A DNA stretch of 64,000 nucleotides from JAJKJG01 sp036389455. Lineage in GTDB: Bacteria; Pseudomonadota; Alphaproteobacteria; Rhizobiales; Beijerinckiaceae. A model generated the notes under the pieces. The model had not been told where the DNA came from. It made no database searches and was given only the letters and a program-made list of their open reading frames with translations. Both the position numbers and the translations under genes were made by a program. The stretch is from positions 1 to 64,000 of the forward strand of contig DASVPW010000115.1 in NCBI GenBank assembly GCA_036389455.1, read 5' to 3'. Below, piece after piece: positions 16,639 through 24,931 of this stretch (its first letter is position 1; the number at the start of each line of letters is the position of its first letter).

Positions 16639-17343
16639 ATGAGCGCGATGCTCGAGGTGACCGACCTCCACGCCTACTACGGCAAGAGCCACATCCTGCA
16701 CGGCGTCACCTTCGCGGTGGGCCAAGGCGAGATCGTGAGCCTCCTCGGCCGCAACGGCGTCGGCCGCTCGACCGCGATCAAGACCGTCATGGGGCAGGTC
16801 CGTCCGCACGGCTCGGTGCGCTTCCGCGGCCGCGAGATCGCCGGGATGGCGCCGCACGAGATCGCCCGCCTCGGCCTCGGCTACGTCCCCGAGGAGCGCG
16901 CGATCTTCCCCGGCCTCACCGTGCGCCAGAACCTCATCCTCGGCCAGAAAGGCGCGCGCGAAGGCGGGCGCTGGACCATGGCCGATATGTTCGACCTCTT
17001 CCCGCGCCTGGAGGAGCGGGCCGACACGCCGGGGGGCGTGCTCTCGGGCGGCGAACAGCAGATGCTCACCATCTGCCGCACCCTCATGGGCGACCCCGAT
17101 CTCGTCATGGTCGACGAGCCGACCGAAGGCCTCTCGCCCCAGATGGTCGAGCGCGTCGGCGCGCTGCTCCGGCAGATCGCCGAGCGTGGCGTCGCCATCC
17201 TCCTCGTCGAGCAGAAGCTCACCATCGCCCTCGAGATCTCGAACCGCCTCTACGTCATGGGCCACGGCCGCATCGTCTTCGAAGGCACCCCCGCGGACCT
17301 GCGCGCCGACGCCGCCGTGCGCAAGGAGTGGCTGGAGGTGTGA
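16639..17343 (+). CDS. livF: Liv-type ABC transporter ATPase LivF
   Basis: 234 residues from ATG 16639; an in-frame GTG at 16630 would add three residues. The protein shows YYGKSHILHGV, signature LSGGEQQM, Walker B LVMVDEPTEGL and switch LLVEQ. The Walker A motif reads GRNGVGRST, so the invariant Lys is Arg at residue 43. Some LivF subfamilies may tolerate this; whether it hydrolyses ATP normally is unclear, but LivG is intact. It closes the five-gene transporter operon. Confidence 0.9.
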   Translation: MSAMLEVTDLHAYYGKSHILHGVTFAVGQGEIVSLLGRNGVGRSTAIKTVMGQVRPHGSVRFRGREIAGMAPHEIARLGLGYVPEERAIFPGLTVRQNLILGQKGAREGGRWTMADMFDLFPRLEERADTPGGVLSGGEQQMLTICRTLMGDPDLVMVDEPTEGLSPQMVERVGALLRQIAERGVAILLVEQKLTIALEISNRLYVMGHGRIVFEGTPADLRADAAVRKEWLEV

Positions 17344-17417
17344 GGAACGTGCACGCGGTCCAAGGCTCCGGCGCCGCTCGGAAGCCGCTCGAAGCCCTCC
17401 TTGCGGAATAGATCGTC

Positions 17418-17708
17418 ATGGAGCCGATCGCATTCGATTGGGACGAGGATAAAGCGGCCGTGAACTTTATCTGCCATAAAGTGTCTTTCCCGTTCGCGAC
17501 CAGGGCGTTCCTTGATCCGGAACGGGTCGACTTTGACGTTTCGCGCGCGCAGGATGAAGAGGAGCGCCGCAAGACCGTGGGCCGGATCGGGCGGCGGTTG
17601 TTCTCGGTCGTCTACACGAGACGTGAGGGAGTCCTGCGCCTTATCTCGGCCCGTCGGACGAACCGCTCAGAGGAGCGCATCTATGGGAACCGTCAGGTTC
17701 ACGCTTGA
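17418..17708 (+). CDS. brnT: BrnT family ribonuclease toxin
   Basis: 96 residues, usual for BrnT. It starts with the family hallmark FDWDEDKAAVNFICHKVSF, followed by AFLDPERVDFDVS, RIGRRLFSVVYTRR and LRLISARRTNRSEERIYG. BrnT folds like RelE and cuts RNA; BrnA neutralises it and represses the operon. The 3' end overlaps the antitoxin gene by 26 bases, as is normal for brnTA. It lies 75 bases after livF. A 3' remnant of a second brnT is at 63338-63436. Confidence 0.9.
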   Translation: MEPIAFDWDEDKAAVNFICHKVSFPFATRAFLDPERVDFDVSRAQDEEERRKTVGRIGRRLFSVVYTRREGVLRLISARRTNRSEERIYGNRQVHA

Positions 17709-18039
17709 TCCGAAGAACCCGCCTCGCCTCACGCGCGACGAAGAGGCCCGCCTCGACGCGATGACCGACGAGGAGATCACGCGCGCCGCGGAAAGCGATC
17801 CGGACAACCCTCCTCTCACGGAGGAGGAGATGGCGCGCGGCCTCTTCGCGCGCGACGTCCGGATTGCAAGGGAGAAAACCGGGTTAAGCCAGGAGCGCTT
17901 TGCGGCAAGGCTCGGCCTGCCCCTTTCCATGCTGCGCGATTGGGAGGAGGGACGCTTCAACCCGGATCCCGCGGCGCGGGCATTGGTCCGGATCGTGCTG
18001 AAGGACCCTGAGCGGATCCTGGCGCTGCTGGCGGCATGA
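17683..18039 (+). CDS. BrnA-position antitoxin with XRE-type helix-turn-helix
   Basis: 118 residues, starting inside brnT. The N-terminal half is acidic, LTRDEEARLDAMTDEEITRA and ESDPDNPPLTEEEM, as in BrnA. The C-terminal half is an HTH_3/XRE domain, TGLSQERFAARLGLPLSMLR and DWEEGRFNPD, rather than the ribbon-helix-helix seen in classical BrnA and in the orphan copy at 63423. It probably binds the operon promoter and neutralises BrnT. Identification as antitoxin rests on position plus the N-terminal similarity. Confidence 0.85.
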   Translation: MGTVRFTLDPKNPPRLTRDEEARLDAMTDEEITRAAESDPDNPPLTEEEMARGLFARDVRIAREKTGLSQERFAARLGLPLSMLRDWEEGRFNPDPAARALVRIVLKDPERILALLAA

Positions 18040-18106
18040 GTTTCGCCACCCTTGCCTTGTGGCCTGAACGGCCGCGCGTACCCTCCACCTTCTCACGAGG
18101 ACTCCC

Positions 18107-19291
18107 ATGACCGAAGCCGTCATCGTCTCGACCGCACGCACGCCGATCGGCAAGGCCTATCGCGGCGCCTTCAACAACACCCATGGGGCGACGCTCGCGG
18201 GCCACGCCATCAAGCATGCGGTCGAGCGGGCCGGGATCGAGCCCGGCGAGGTCGAGGACGTGCTCGTCGGCTGCGCCCTGCCGGAAGGCGCGACGGGGGA
18301 GAACATCGCCCGCCAGGCGGCGCTCCGGGCGGGGCTTCCGGTCACGACGAGCGGCGCGACGGTGAACCGCTTCTGCTCCTCGGGCATGCAGACGATCGCG
18401 CTCGCGGCGCAGCGGGTGATCGTCGATAACGTGCCCGTGATGGTCGCGGGCGGGGTCGAGTCGGTGAGCCTCGTGCAGAACGAGCACAAGAACAAATACC
18501 GGCTCCACGACGAATGGCTCGACGAGCACAAGCCCGACATCTACCTGCCGATGATCGACACCGCCGAGGTCGTGGCGAAGCGCTACAACATCTCGCGGGA
18601 GGCGCAGGACACCTTCGCGCTCCAGAGCCAGCTGCGCACCGCCGCCGCCCAGCAGGCCGGACGCTTCGACGACGAGATCGTGCCGCTGCCGAGCGTCAAG
18701 CTCGTCCAGGACAAGGCGACGGGCGAGGTCTCGGAGCAGGCGGTGACGCTCACCCGCGACGAGGGCAACCGGCCGGACACCTCGCCCGAGGGGCTCGCGA
18801 AGCTCGAGCCGGTGCGCGGGCCCGGCCACTTCATCACGGCCGGCAACGCGAGCCAGCTCTCGGACGGGGCCTCGGCCTGCGTCGTCATGAACGCGAAGCT
18901 CGCCGAGAAGCGCGGCCTTCAGCCCCTCGGCATCTTCCGCGGCCTTAGCGTCGCGGGCTGTGAGCCCGACGAGATGGGCATCGGCCCCATCTACGCCGTG
19001 CCGCGGCTCCTCGAGCGCCACGGGCTTTCCATGGACGACATCGACCTGTGGGAGCTGAACGAGGCCTTCGCCGTGCAGGTGCTCTACTGCCGCGACAAGC
19101 TCGGCATCCCGAACGACACCCTCAACGTCGACGGCGGCGCCGTCGCCATCGGCCACCCCTACGGCATGAGCGGCGCCCGCATGGTCGGCCATGCCCTCAT
19201 CGAGGGCAAGCGCCGGGGCGCCAAGTACGTGGTCTGCACCATGTGCGTCGGCGGCGGCATGGGCGCCGCCGGGCTGTTCGAGGTGGCGTGA
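18107..19291 (+). CDS. Acetyl-CoA C-acyltransferase (thiolase)
   Basis: 394 residues. Thiolase motifs are complete: the nucleophilic Cys in NRFCSSGMQT near 90, the HEAF-equivalent NEAFAVQVLY, GHPYGMSGAR with the catalytic His, and CVGGGMGAAGLF with the second Cys. It either cleaves 3-ketoacyl-CoA or condenses acetyl-CoA. The isolated position next to a CurA-like reductase does not tell which. ATG start is 67 bases after the BrnTA pair. Degradative (FadA-like) rather than PhaA use is possible but not proven. Confidence 0.92.
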   Translation: MTEAVIVSTARTPIGKAYRGAFNNTHGATLAGHAIKHAVERAGIEPGEVEDVLVGCALPEGATGENIARQAALRAGLPVTTSGATVNRFCSSGMQTIALAAQRVIVDNVPVMVAGGVESVSLVQNEHKNKYRLHDEWLDEHKPDIYLPMIDTAEVVAKRYNISREAQDTFALQSQLRTAAAQQAGRFDDEIVPLPSVKLVQDKATGEVSEQAVTLTRDEGNRPDTSPEGLAKLEPVRGPGHFITAGNASQLSDGASACVVMNAKLAEKRGLQPLGIFRGLSVAGCEPDEMGIGPIYAVPRLLERHGLSMDDIDLWELNEAFAVQVLYCRDKLGIPNDTLNVDGGAVAIGHPYGMSGARMVGHALIEGKRRGAKYVVCTMCVGGGMGAAGLFEVA

Positions 19292-19297
19292 CCGCGC

Positions 19298-19407
19298 CAC
19301 TGTCGTCCCCGGCGAGCCGAAGCGCAGCGTAGGCGAGGGAAGGGGACCCAGACCCGGTGGGGCTTGGATCCCCTTCCCCTCGCTTCGCTCGGCCGGGGAT
19401 GACAGTG
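19298..19407. repeat. MITE-like inverted-repeat element, CACTGTCRTCCCCGGC family
   Basis: A 110 bp element with near-perfect 16-base ends: CACTGTCGTCCCCGGC on the left and GCCGGGGATGACAGTG on the right (15 of 16 complementary). The inner part can also fold, AAGGGGACCC against GGATCCCCTT. No coding capacity is seen. It occupies the gap between thiolase and the CurA-like gene. A related, shorter element is embedded in soxD at 46961-47055. Confidence 0.85.
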
Positions 19408-19425
19408 GAGAGTTGGAGGGAGAGG

Positions 19426-20445
19426 ATGACCCAGCAGTCCCGCCGCATCGTGCTCGCCTCCCGCCCGGTGGGCGAGCCGAAGGACACCGACTTCCGGCTG
19501 GAGAGCGCTCCCGTCCCCGAGCCCGGCCCCGGCCAGGTGCTGGTGCGGACGCTCTGGCTCTCCCTCGATCCCTACATGCGCGGGCGCATGAGCGACGCGA
19601 AGTCGTACGCCAAGCCCGTCGGCATCGGCGAGGTCATGACCGGCGGCACGGTCGGCGAGGTCGTGCGCTCGAACGACGGCAAGTTCTCGCCCGGCGACCT
19701 CGTGCTCGGCATGGGCGGCTGGCAGGAGCACGCCGTCCTCGACGGCAAGGAGCTGCGCCGGCTCGATCCCGCCGCGGCGCCGGTGCAGACCGCGCTCGGG
19801 GTCTTGGGCATGCCCGGCATGACGGCCTACACCGGCCTCCTCAACATCGGCCAGCCGAAGGCCGGCGAGACGGTCGCGGTCGCGGCCGCGACCGGGCCGG
19901 TCGGCTCCATGGTCGGCCAGATCGCGAAGCTCAAAGGCTGCCGCGCCGTCGGCATCGCTGGTGGCTCCGACAAGTGCCGCGCGCTCCTGGAAGAATTCGG
20001 CTTCGACGCCGCCGTCGACCACCGCGCGCCGGATTTCCCGGAGAGGCTCAAGGCCGCTTGCCCGAACGGCATCGACGTGTATTACGAGAACGTCGGCGGG
20101 GCGGTGTGGGACGCGGTGTTCCCCCTTCTCAACGACTTCGCCCGCATCCCCGTCTGCGGGCTCATCGCCAACTACAATATGACCGAGCTGCCGGCGGGCC
20201 CCGACCGCACGCCGCAGCTCTTCCGCGCCGTGCTGACGAAGCGTCTCTTGATCCGCGGCTTCATCGTCTGGGACTTCCAGGCCCAGGCACGGGAGTTCGC
20301 GGCGGAGGTCGGCGGCTGGCTGCGGGACGGGAAGATCAAGTACCGCGAGGACGTGGTCGAGGGCCTCGAGAACGCGCCGCAGGCCTTCATGGGGCTCCTC
20401 AAAGGCCGGAACTTCGGCAAGCTCCTGGTGCGGGTCGCGCGGTAG
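19426..20445 (+). CDS. curA: NADPH-dependent MDR-family 2-alkenal/curcumin-type reductase
   Basis: 339 residues from ATG 19426, chosen because GGAGGGAGAGG lies directly upstream; longer frames read into the repeat. Family marks are SLDPYMRGRMSD, VAAATGPVGSMVGQIAKLKG (the nucleotide-binding glycine-rich turn), VYYENVGGAVWD and ENAPQAFMGLLKGRNFGKLL. Medium-chain reductases of this zinc-free branch reduce activated double bonds of enals or enones using NADPH. It is tail-to-tail with the FAD monooxygenase gene with no gap. Confidence 0.88.
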   Translation: MTQQSRRIVLASRPVGEPKDTDFRLESAPVPEPGPGQVLVRTLWLSLDPYMRGRMSDAKSYAKPVGIGEVMTGGTVGEVVRSNDGKFSPGDLVLGMGGWQEHAVLDGKELRRLDPAAAPVQTALGVLGMPGMTAYTGLLNIGQPKAGETVAVAAATGPVGSMVGQIAKLKGCRAVGIAGGSDKCRALLEEFGFDAAVDHRAPDFPERLKAACPNGIDVYYENVGGAVWDAVFPLLNDFARIPVCGLIANYNMTELPAGPDRTPQLFRAVLTKRLLIRGFIVWDFQAQAREFAAEVGGWLRDGKIKYREDVVEGLENAPQAFMGLLKGRNFGKLLVRVAR

Positions 20446-21567
20446 CTACCGCGCCGCCTCGTAGCGCGCCATGAAGCGCGGAGCCATAGCGCGCAGGCGC
20501 TCCGGATCGACCCGTCCCGAGCGGGTGATGTAGCTCATGGCGAAGTCGAGAGGGGCGAGGCGCATGTGCTCGGGGAAACGCTCGTACCAGGCGGCGCTCG
20601 TGCGCGAGGCCGCCACGAGCTTCTCGACGATCGGCCGGCGGGCGGCCTCGTAGGCGGAAAGCGCGGCGGGCACGTCGCCCATCTCGTCGAGGGCCTTGGC
20701 GAGCGCGATCGCGTCCTCCAGGGCGAGCCGCGTCCCCGAGCCGATGGAGAAGTGCGCCGTGTGCAGCGCGTCGCCCAGAAGGACCCGGTTGCCGGCGGAC
20801 CAGCGCGCGTTCTCGACCCAGGGGAAGTTGCGCCACACCGAGCGGTTCGAGATCAGCGGGTGGCCGTCGAGGGTCTCCGCGAACGCCTCCTGGCAGACCG
20901 CCCTCGCCTCGTCCTCGCTCATCCGGTCGAACCTCGCCCGCGTCCACGTCGCCGGGTCGCACTCGACGATGAAGGTGCTCAAGGCGGGAGCATAGCGGTA
21001 GTGGTGGGCGTTGAAGGTGCCAAGCGGCGTCTCGACGAAGGTCTGGGTCAGGGTCTCGAAGCGCCTCGTCGTGCCGAACCAGGCGAACCTGTTGGACAAG
21101 TGGGAGACCGAGGTTCCGAACGCGCCCTCGTGCTCGCGGCGGACCAGGGAGTTCACCCCGTCGGCGCCGACGACGAGGTCGGCGTCCCCAAGCTCCGCGA
21201 CGGAGCCGACGGCTCGGCCGTAGCGCAGCTCGACCCCGACGGACGCGGCCTGCTCCTGAAGGAGCCGCAGGAGCTCCAACCGCCCGATGGCTGAAAAACC
21301 GACGCCGTCGACGGCGATGCGCTCGCCGCGGTGGACGAGGGCGATGTCGCTCCACGTCTCCATCTGCGGCGCGACGAGGTCGGCCGTCTCGGGGTCGTCG
21401 GCGCGCAGGAAGTCGAGGGCGCGGTCCGAGAACACGACGCCGAAGCCGAAGGTCGCGTCCGGCGGGTTCTGCTCGAACACCGCGACCTCGTCGCCCTTGT
21501 GCCGGCGCTTGCGAAGGTAGGCGAAATAGAGCCCGGCGGGGCCTCCACCCAGGACCGCGATCCGCAT
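20446..21567 (-). CDS. FAD-dependent aromatic monooxygenase (anthraniloyl/salicylyl-CoA hydroxylase-like)
   Basis: 373 residues from MRIAVLGGGPAGLYFAYLRK, a Rossmann GxGxxG FAD site at the N-terminus. Other marks are FGFGVVFSDRALDFLR, DLVVGADGVNSLVR (DG motif) and NRVLLGDALHTAHFSIGSGT (second FAD motif). The sequence resembles the N-terminal half of bifunctional anthraniloyl-CoA or salicylyl-CoA monooxygenases. Here it stands alone, without the Old Yellow Enzyme-like second half. It is divergent from the nitroreductase gene, 52 bases apart. Confidence 0.85.
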   Translation of the reverse strand: MRIAVLGGGPAGLYFAYLRKRRHKGDEVAVFEQNPPDATFGFGVVFSDRALDFLRADDPETADLVAPQMETWSDIALVHRGERIAVDGVGFSAIGRLELLRLLQEQAASVGVELRYGRAVGSVAELGDADLVVGADGVNSLVRREHEGAFGTSVSHLSNRFAWFGTTRRFETLTQTFVETPLGTFNAHHYRYAPALSTFIVECDPATWTRARFDRMSEDEARAVCQEAFAETLDGHPLISNRSVWRNFPWVENARWSAGNRVLLGDALHTAHFSIGSGTRLALEDAIALAKALDEMGDVPAALSAYEAARRPIVEKLVAASRTSAAWYERFPEHMRLAPLDFAMSYITRSGRVDPERLRAMAPRFMARYEAAR

Positions 21568-21619
21568 ATGAAGTCCCGCACTCCCGCCGTTCCGGCGGGC
21601 CTCCTTGGTGGAGAACGGC

Positions 21620-22318
21620 GTGGACGATGGCAAGTCTTCCCCGGCCGCAATCGTGGAGGCGGCGGTCGCGGGCCGCCGCTCCGTGCGGGCCTTCCTGCCG
21701 GCGCCGGTGCCGCAGGCTCTCGTCGAGCGCATCCTCGACGTCGCGGCGCGGGCGCCGAGCGGCACCAACATGCAGCCCTGGCGCGTCCGCGTCCTCGCCG
21801 GCGCCGCGAAGGCGCGCCTCTCCGCCGCGCTCCTCAAGGCCGAAGCCGAGAATGCCCCGCACGCGGCGGAGTACCGGTATTATCCGGAACAATTCTTCGA
21901 GCCGTACCTGTCACGGCGGCGCAAGGTCGGCTGGGACCTCTACGGCCTCCTCGGCATCGCCCGGGGCGAGACGGCGCGGATGCGGGCGCAGCACGCCCGC
22001 AACCTCGTCTTCTTCGACGCGCCGGTCGGGATGATCTTCACCATCGACCGCAGGCTCGAGATCGGGAGCTGGCTCGACTACGGCATCTTCCTGGGCAACG
22101 TCATGACGGCGGCGCGCGGCCACGGCCTCGACACCTGCGCCCAGGCCGCCTTCGCGCCCTTCCACGAAACGATCCGGGCCCGCCTTAACCTCGACCCTGA
22201 GGAGGTCGTGGTCTGCGGGATGTCTCTCGGCTACGAGAACCCGTCCGCGCCCGAGAACGCGCTTCGCACCGAGCGCGTGCCGGCCCGGGCGTTCGCGAGC
22301 TTCGACGGCTTCGACTGA
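21620..22318 (+). CDS. Nitroreductase-family flavoprotein
   Basis: 232 residues from GTG 21620, preferred because GGAG lies six bases upstream; TTG 21605 and GTG 21608 are alternatives. The FMN-binding nitroreductase signature is present, AAVAGRRSVRAFLPAPVP and APSGTNMQPWRVRVL. Later marks are SWLDYGIFLGNVMTAARGHG and VVCGMSLGYENPSAPEN. Such enzymes reduce nitro groups, quinones or enones with NAD(P)H. Its place beside an aromatic monooxygenase and an aldo/keto reductase hints at aromatic or xenobiotic turnover, but that is only contextual. Confidence 0.88.
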   Translation: MDDGKSSPAAIVEAAVAGRRSVRAFLPAPVPQALVERILDVAARAPSGTNMQPWRVRVLAGAAKARLSAALLKAEAENAPHAAEYRYYPEQFFEPYLSRRRKVGWDLYGLLGIARGETARMRAQHARNLVFFDAPVGMIFTIDRRLEIGSWLDYGIFLGNVMTAARGHGLDTCAQAAFAPFHETIRARLNLDPEEVVVCGMSLGYENPSAPENALRTERVPARAFASFDGFD

Positions 22319-22384
22319 CACGCCCGTTGCCACGTCGCGCCGCTTCCCCTACGGCTCCAGCCCTGCCGTGAATCGGAGGGGCTG

Positions 22385-23329
22385 GTGCAGGAGCGCAATC
22401 TCGGATCGTCGGGCCTTCGGGTCTCCCTCGTCGGCCTCGGCTGCAACAACTTCGGCTGGCACATCGACCTGGAGGGGACCCGCGCCGTCGTGCACAAGGC
22501 CCTCGACCTCGGCATCACCCTGTTCGACACGGCGGACACCTACGGCGAGCGCGGCGGCTCGGAGACCATCCTGGGCCAGATCCTCGGCGAGCGCCGCCGG
22601 GACATCGTGCTGGCGACGAAGTTCGGCCTGCCCATGGACGACGCCGGGCGCAAGAAGGGCGGCTCGCGCCGGTACGTCATGCAGGCCGTCGAGGACAGCC
22701 TGCGCCGGCTCAGGACCGACTGGATCGACCTCTACCAGCTCCACCGCCCCGACCCGCTGACGCCGATCGAGGAGACGCTTAGGGCCCTCGACGATCTCGT
22801 GCGCCAGGGCAAGGTCCGCTACGTCGGCTGCTCGAATCTTTCGGCCTGGCAGGTGGTCGAGGCGCAATGGACGGCGCAGACGCGCAATCTCAACGCCTTC
22901 GCCTCGTGCCAGGACGAGTACAGCCTCCTCGTGCGCGACATCGAGAAGGAGCTCGTGCCGGCGATCGAGGCCTATCGGATGGGCCTCCTGCCCTTCTTCC
23001 CGCTCGCGAGCGGGCTCCTGACCGGCAAGTACAGGCGCGGCGCGCCGATGCCGGAGGGGACCCGCCTCGCCAACACCCAGCGCCTCGCCGACCGCTACAT
23101 GACGGAGGCGAACTGGGGCAAGGTCGAGCGGCTTCAGGCCTTCGCCGAAGGACGTGGCAAGACCCTCCTCGATCTGGCGTTCGGCTGGCTCGCCGCGAGG
23201 CCCTACGTGTCGAGCGTGATCGCGGGGGCGACCAAGCCCGAGCAGCTCGAGGCGAACGTGCGGGCGGCCGAGTGGGCGCTCACCCCCGAGGACCTCGCCG
23301 AGATCGACCGGCTCGCCGCCGGGAGCTAA
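22385..23329 (+). CDS. Aldo/keto reductase
   Basis: 314 residues, GTG start with GGAGGGG five bases upstream. The AKR barrel shows DLGITLFDTADTYGERG with catalytic Asp/Tyr, LATKFGLPMDD with the Lys, and WIDLYQLHRPD with the His. The C-terminal NADPH site is VSSVIAGATKPEQLEANV. It reduces carbonyls with NADPH; substrate is unknown. It lies 13 bases before the amino acid ABC transporter genes and probably shares their transcript. Confidence 0.9.
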   Translation: MQERNLGSSGLRVSLVGLGCNNFGWHIDLEGTRAVVHKALDLGITLFDTADTYGERGGSETILGQILGERRRDIVLATKFGLPMDDAGRKKGGSRRYVMQAVEDSLRRLRTDWIDLYQLHRPDPLTPIEETLRALDDLVRQGKVRYVGCSNLSAWQVVEAQWTAQTRNLNAFASCQDEYSLLVRDIEKELVPAIEAYRMGLLPFFPLASGLLTGKYRRGAPMPEGTRLANTQRLADRYMTEANWGKVERLQAFAEGRGKTLLDLAFGWLAARPYVSSVIAGATKPEQLEANVRAAEWALTPEDLAEIDRLAAGS

Positions 23330-23342
23330 AGTCCGCGCGGCC

Positions 23343-24095
23343 ATGGACCTGCAACCCGTCTGGGACTGGTTCCGGTGGCTCAACGACGCCACCGGGATCA
23401 AGCTCACGATCTTCTACGACGCCTTCGACCGGGCCCGGTTCTGGAACGGTTTTCTCACGTCCGTCCGGCTGATGGCGATCTGCGTCGCGGCAAGCGTCGT
23501 CATCGGCGTCGTCGGGGCCTGGGCGCAAGGGGCGCGCCTGCGGCTCGTGCGCCTCGCCATGCAGGGCTACATCCAGTTCTTCCGCAACACGCCGCCCCTC
23601 GTGCAGCTCTACTTCTTCTACTTCGCGCTCGGCAGCTACCTGCGCGTCACGACCGAGACGGGCCTGTCCGTCCCGCTCGTCTCGAACTTCGCCTGGGCGG
23701 TGATCGGGCTGTCGCTCTACGCCGGCGCCTTCAACGTCGAGATCTTCCGGGCCGGCATCGAGGCCGTGCCGCGGGAGACCGTCGAGGCCGCGGAGTCCCT
23801 CGGCTACAGCCGCCTCAAGGCCTACGCCTACGTGATCCTGCCGCTCGCCTTCCGGATCAGCCTGCCGGCGCTGAACAACAACCTCGTCAACCTGATCAAG
23901 ACCACGACCGTCGCCTATGCGATCGCGGTCCCCGAGATGCTCTACGTCGCGAACCAGATCTGGTCGGACGAGCTCAACGTGCCCGAGATGATGAACACGC
24001 TCCTGATCCTCTACGTCGGGCTCGTCGGCGTCCTCGTCGCCGTCATGACTCGGTGGGAGCGCGCCATGCGCATCCCGGGCTACGCGCCGGCATGA
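23343..24095 (+). CDS. Polar amino acid ABC transporter permease (HisM/GlnP type), first subunit
   Basis: 250 residues with five or so membrane helices. The motif YIQFFRNTPPLVQLYFFYFA near 70-90 and the EAA loop EAAESLGYSRLKAYAYVILP are diagnostic of polar amino acid permeases. It starts 13 bases after the aldo/keto reductase gene and overlaps the second permease by ATGA. No periplasmic binding protein gene accompanies the cluster, so the partner must be encoded elsewhere. Confidence 0.9.
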   Translation: MDLQPVWDWFRWLNDATGIKLTIFYDAFDRARFWNGFLTSVRLMAICVAASVVIGVVGAWAQGARLRLVRLAMQGYIQFFRNTPPLVQLYFFYFALGSYLRVTTETGLSVPLVSNFAWAVIGLSLYAGAFNVEIFRAGIEAVPRETVEAAESLGYSRLKAYAYVILPLAFRISLPALNNNLVNLIKTTTVAYAIAVPEMLYVANQIWSDELNVPEMMNTLLILYVGLVGVLVAVMTRWERAMRIPGYAPA

Positions 24096-24931
24096 TCGCG
24101 GAGCGCGCCGACTTCCCCGTGCTGCTGCCCTTCCGCTTAGGGGCGGGAGCGGTCGCGCCCGGCTGGCGCCCGCGGCCGCGGCACGCCGTCGTGCTCGTGG
24201 CGGCGCTCGCCCTCTCGATCGGGGTCGGCGAGGCTTACGCGGCCCCGGGCGCGCCCTCGGTCCTGGCGACGCTCGTCAAGTGGACGCCGCTCCTCGCCGC
24301 GGGCTTCCTCCTCAACATCGCGATCAGCTTCATCGCGATGGGGCTCGGGACCGCGCTCGGCACCTTCCTCGGCCTGATGCAAGTCTCGCTCGCGCGCCCG
24401 GTGCGCGGCGTCTCGTGGGCGCTGACCCAGTTCTTCCGCAACGCGCCGTGGCTCGTGCTCCTGTTCTACTGCATGCTGCTCCTACCGTTCGAGATGCGGG
24501 TCGGCGGCGCGATCGTGCCGCTGCCGGCCTGGCTCAAGGCGACCTTCGGGCTCTCCCTCGCCGTCATGGCGAACGTCTCCGAGCTCGTGCGCGGGGCGGT
24601 GCTGTCGATCCCGGCCGGGCAGTGGGAGTCGGCCGAGGCGCTGGCCTTCACCCGCCGCCAGACCCTGTGGATGATCGTCCTGCCGCAGTGCGTGAAGCGG
24701 ATGCTGCCGCCCTGGATGAACCTCTACGCCATCCTGGTGGTCGGCACCGCGCTCGCCTCCATCGTCGGGGTCAACGAAGCGATGACGCTGACCGGCGACG
24801 TGCTCGCGGCCGAGAGCCGGACCGAGCTCCTGGTGCCGATGTACCTCTACCTGCTGCTGTGGTTCTTCGCCTACTGCTACCCGATCGCCCGGGCGACCGT
24901 GTCCCTCGAGCGGCGCTTCCAGGTGCGGTGA
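24092..24931 (+). CDS. Polar amino acid ABC transporter permease, second subunit
   Basis: 279 residues starting MIAERADFPVLLPFRLGAGA. The hydrophobic core has WALTQFFRNAPWLVLLFYCM and an EAA loop ESAEALAFTRRQTLWMIVLP. It pairs with the preceding permease as a heterodimeric channel. The start overlaps the upstream stop and its stop shares one base with the ATPase start. The N-terminal ~35 residues are longer than in many relatives. Confidence 0.9.
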   Translation: MIAERADFPVLLPFRLGAGAVAPGWRPRPRHAVVLVAALALSIGVGEAYAAPGAPSVLATLVKWTPLLAAGFLLNIAISFIAMGLGTALGTFLGLMQVSLARPVRGVSWALTQFFRNAPWLVLLFYCMLLLPFEMRVGGAIVPLPAWLKATFGLSLAVMANVSELVRGAVLSIPAGQWESAEALAFTRRQTLWMIVLPQCVKRMLPPWMNLYAILVVGTALASIVGVNEAMTLTGDVLAAESRTELLVPMYLYLLLWFFAYCYPIARATVSLERRFQVR

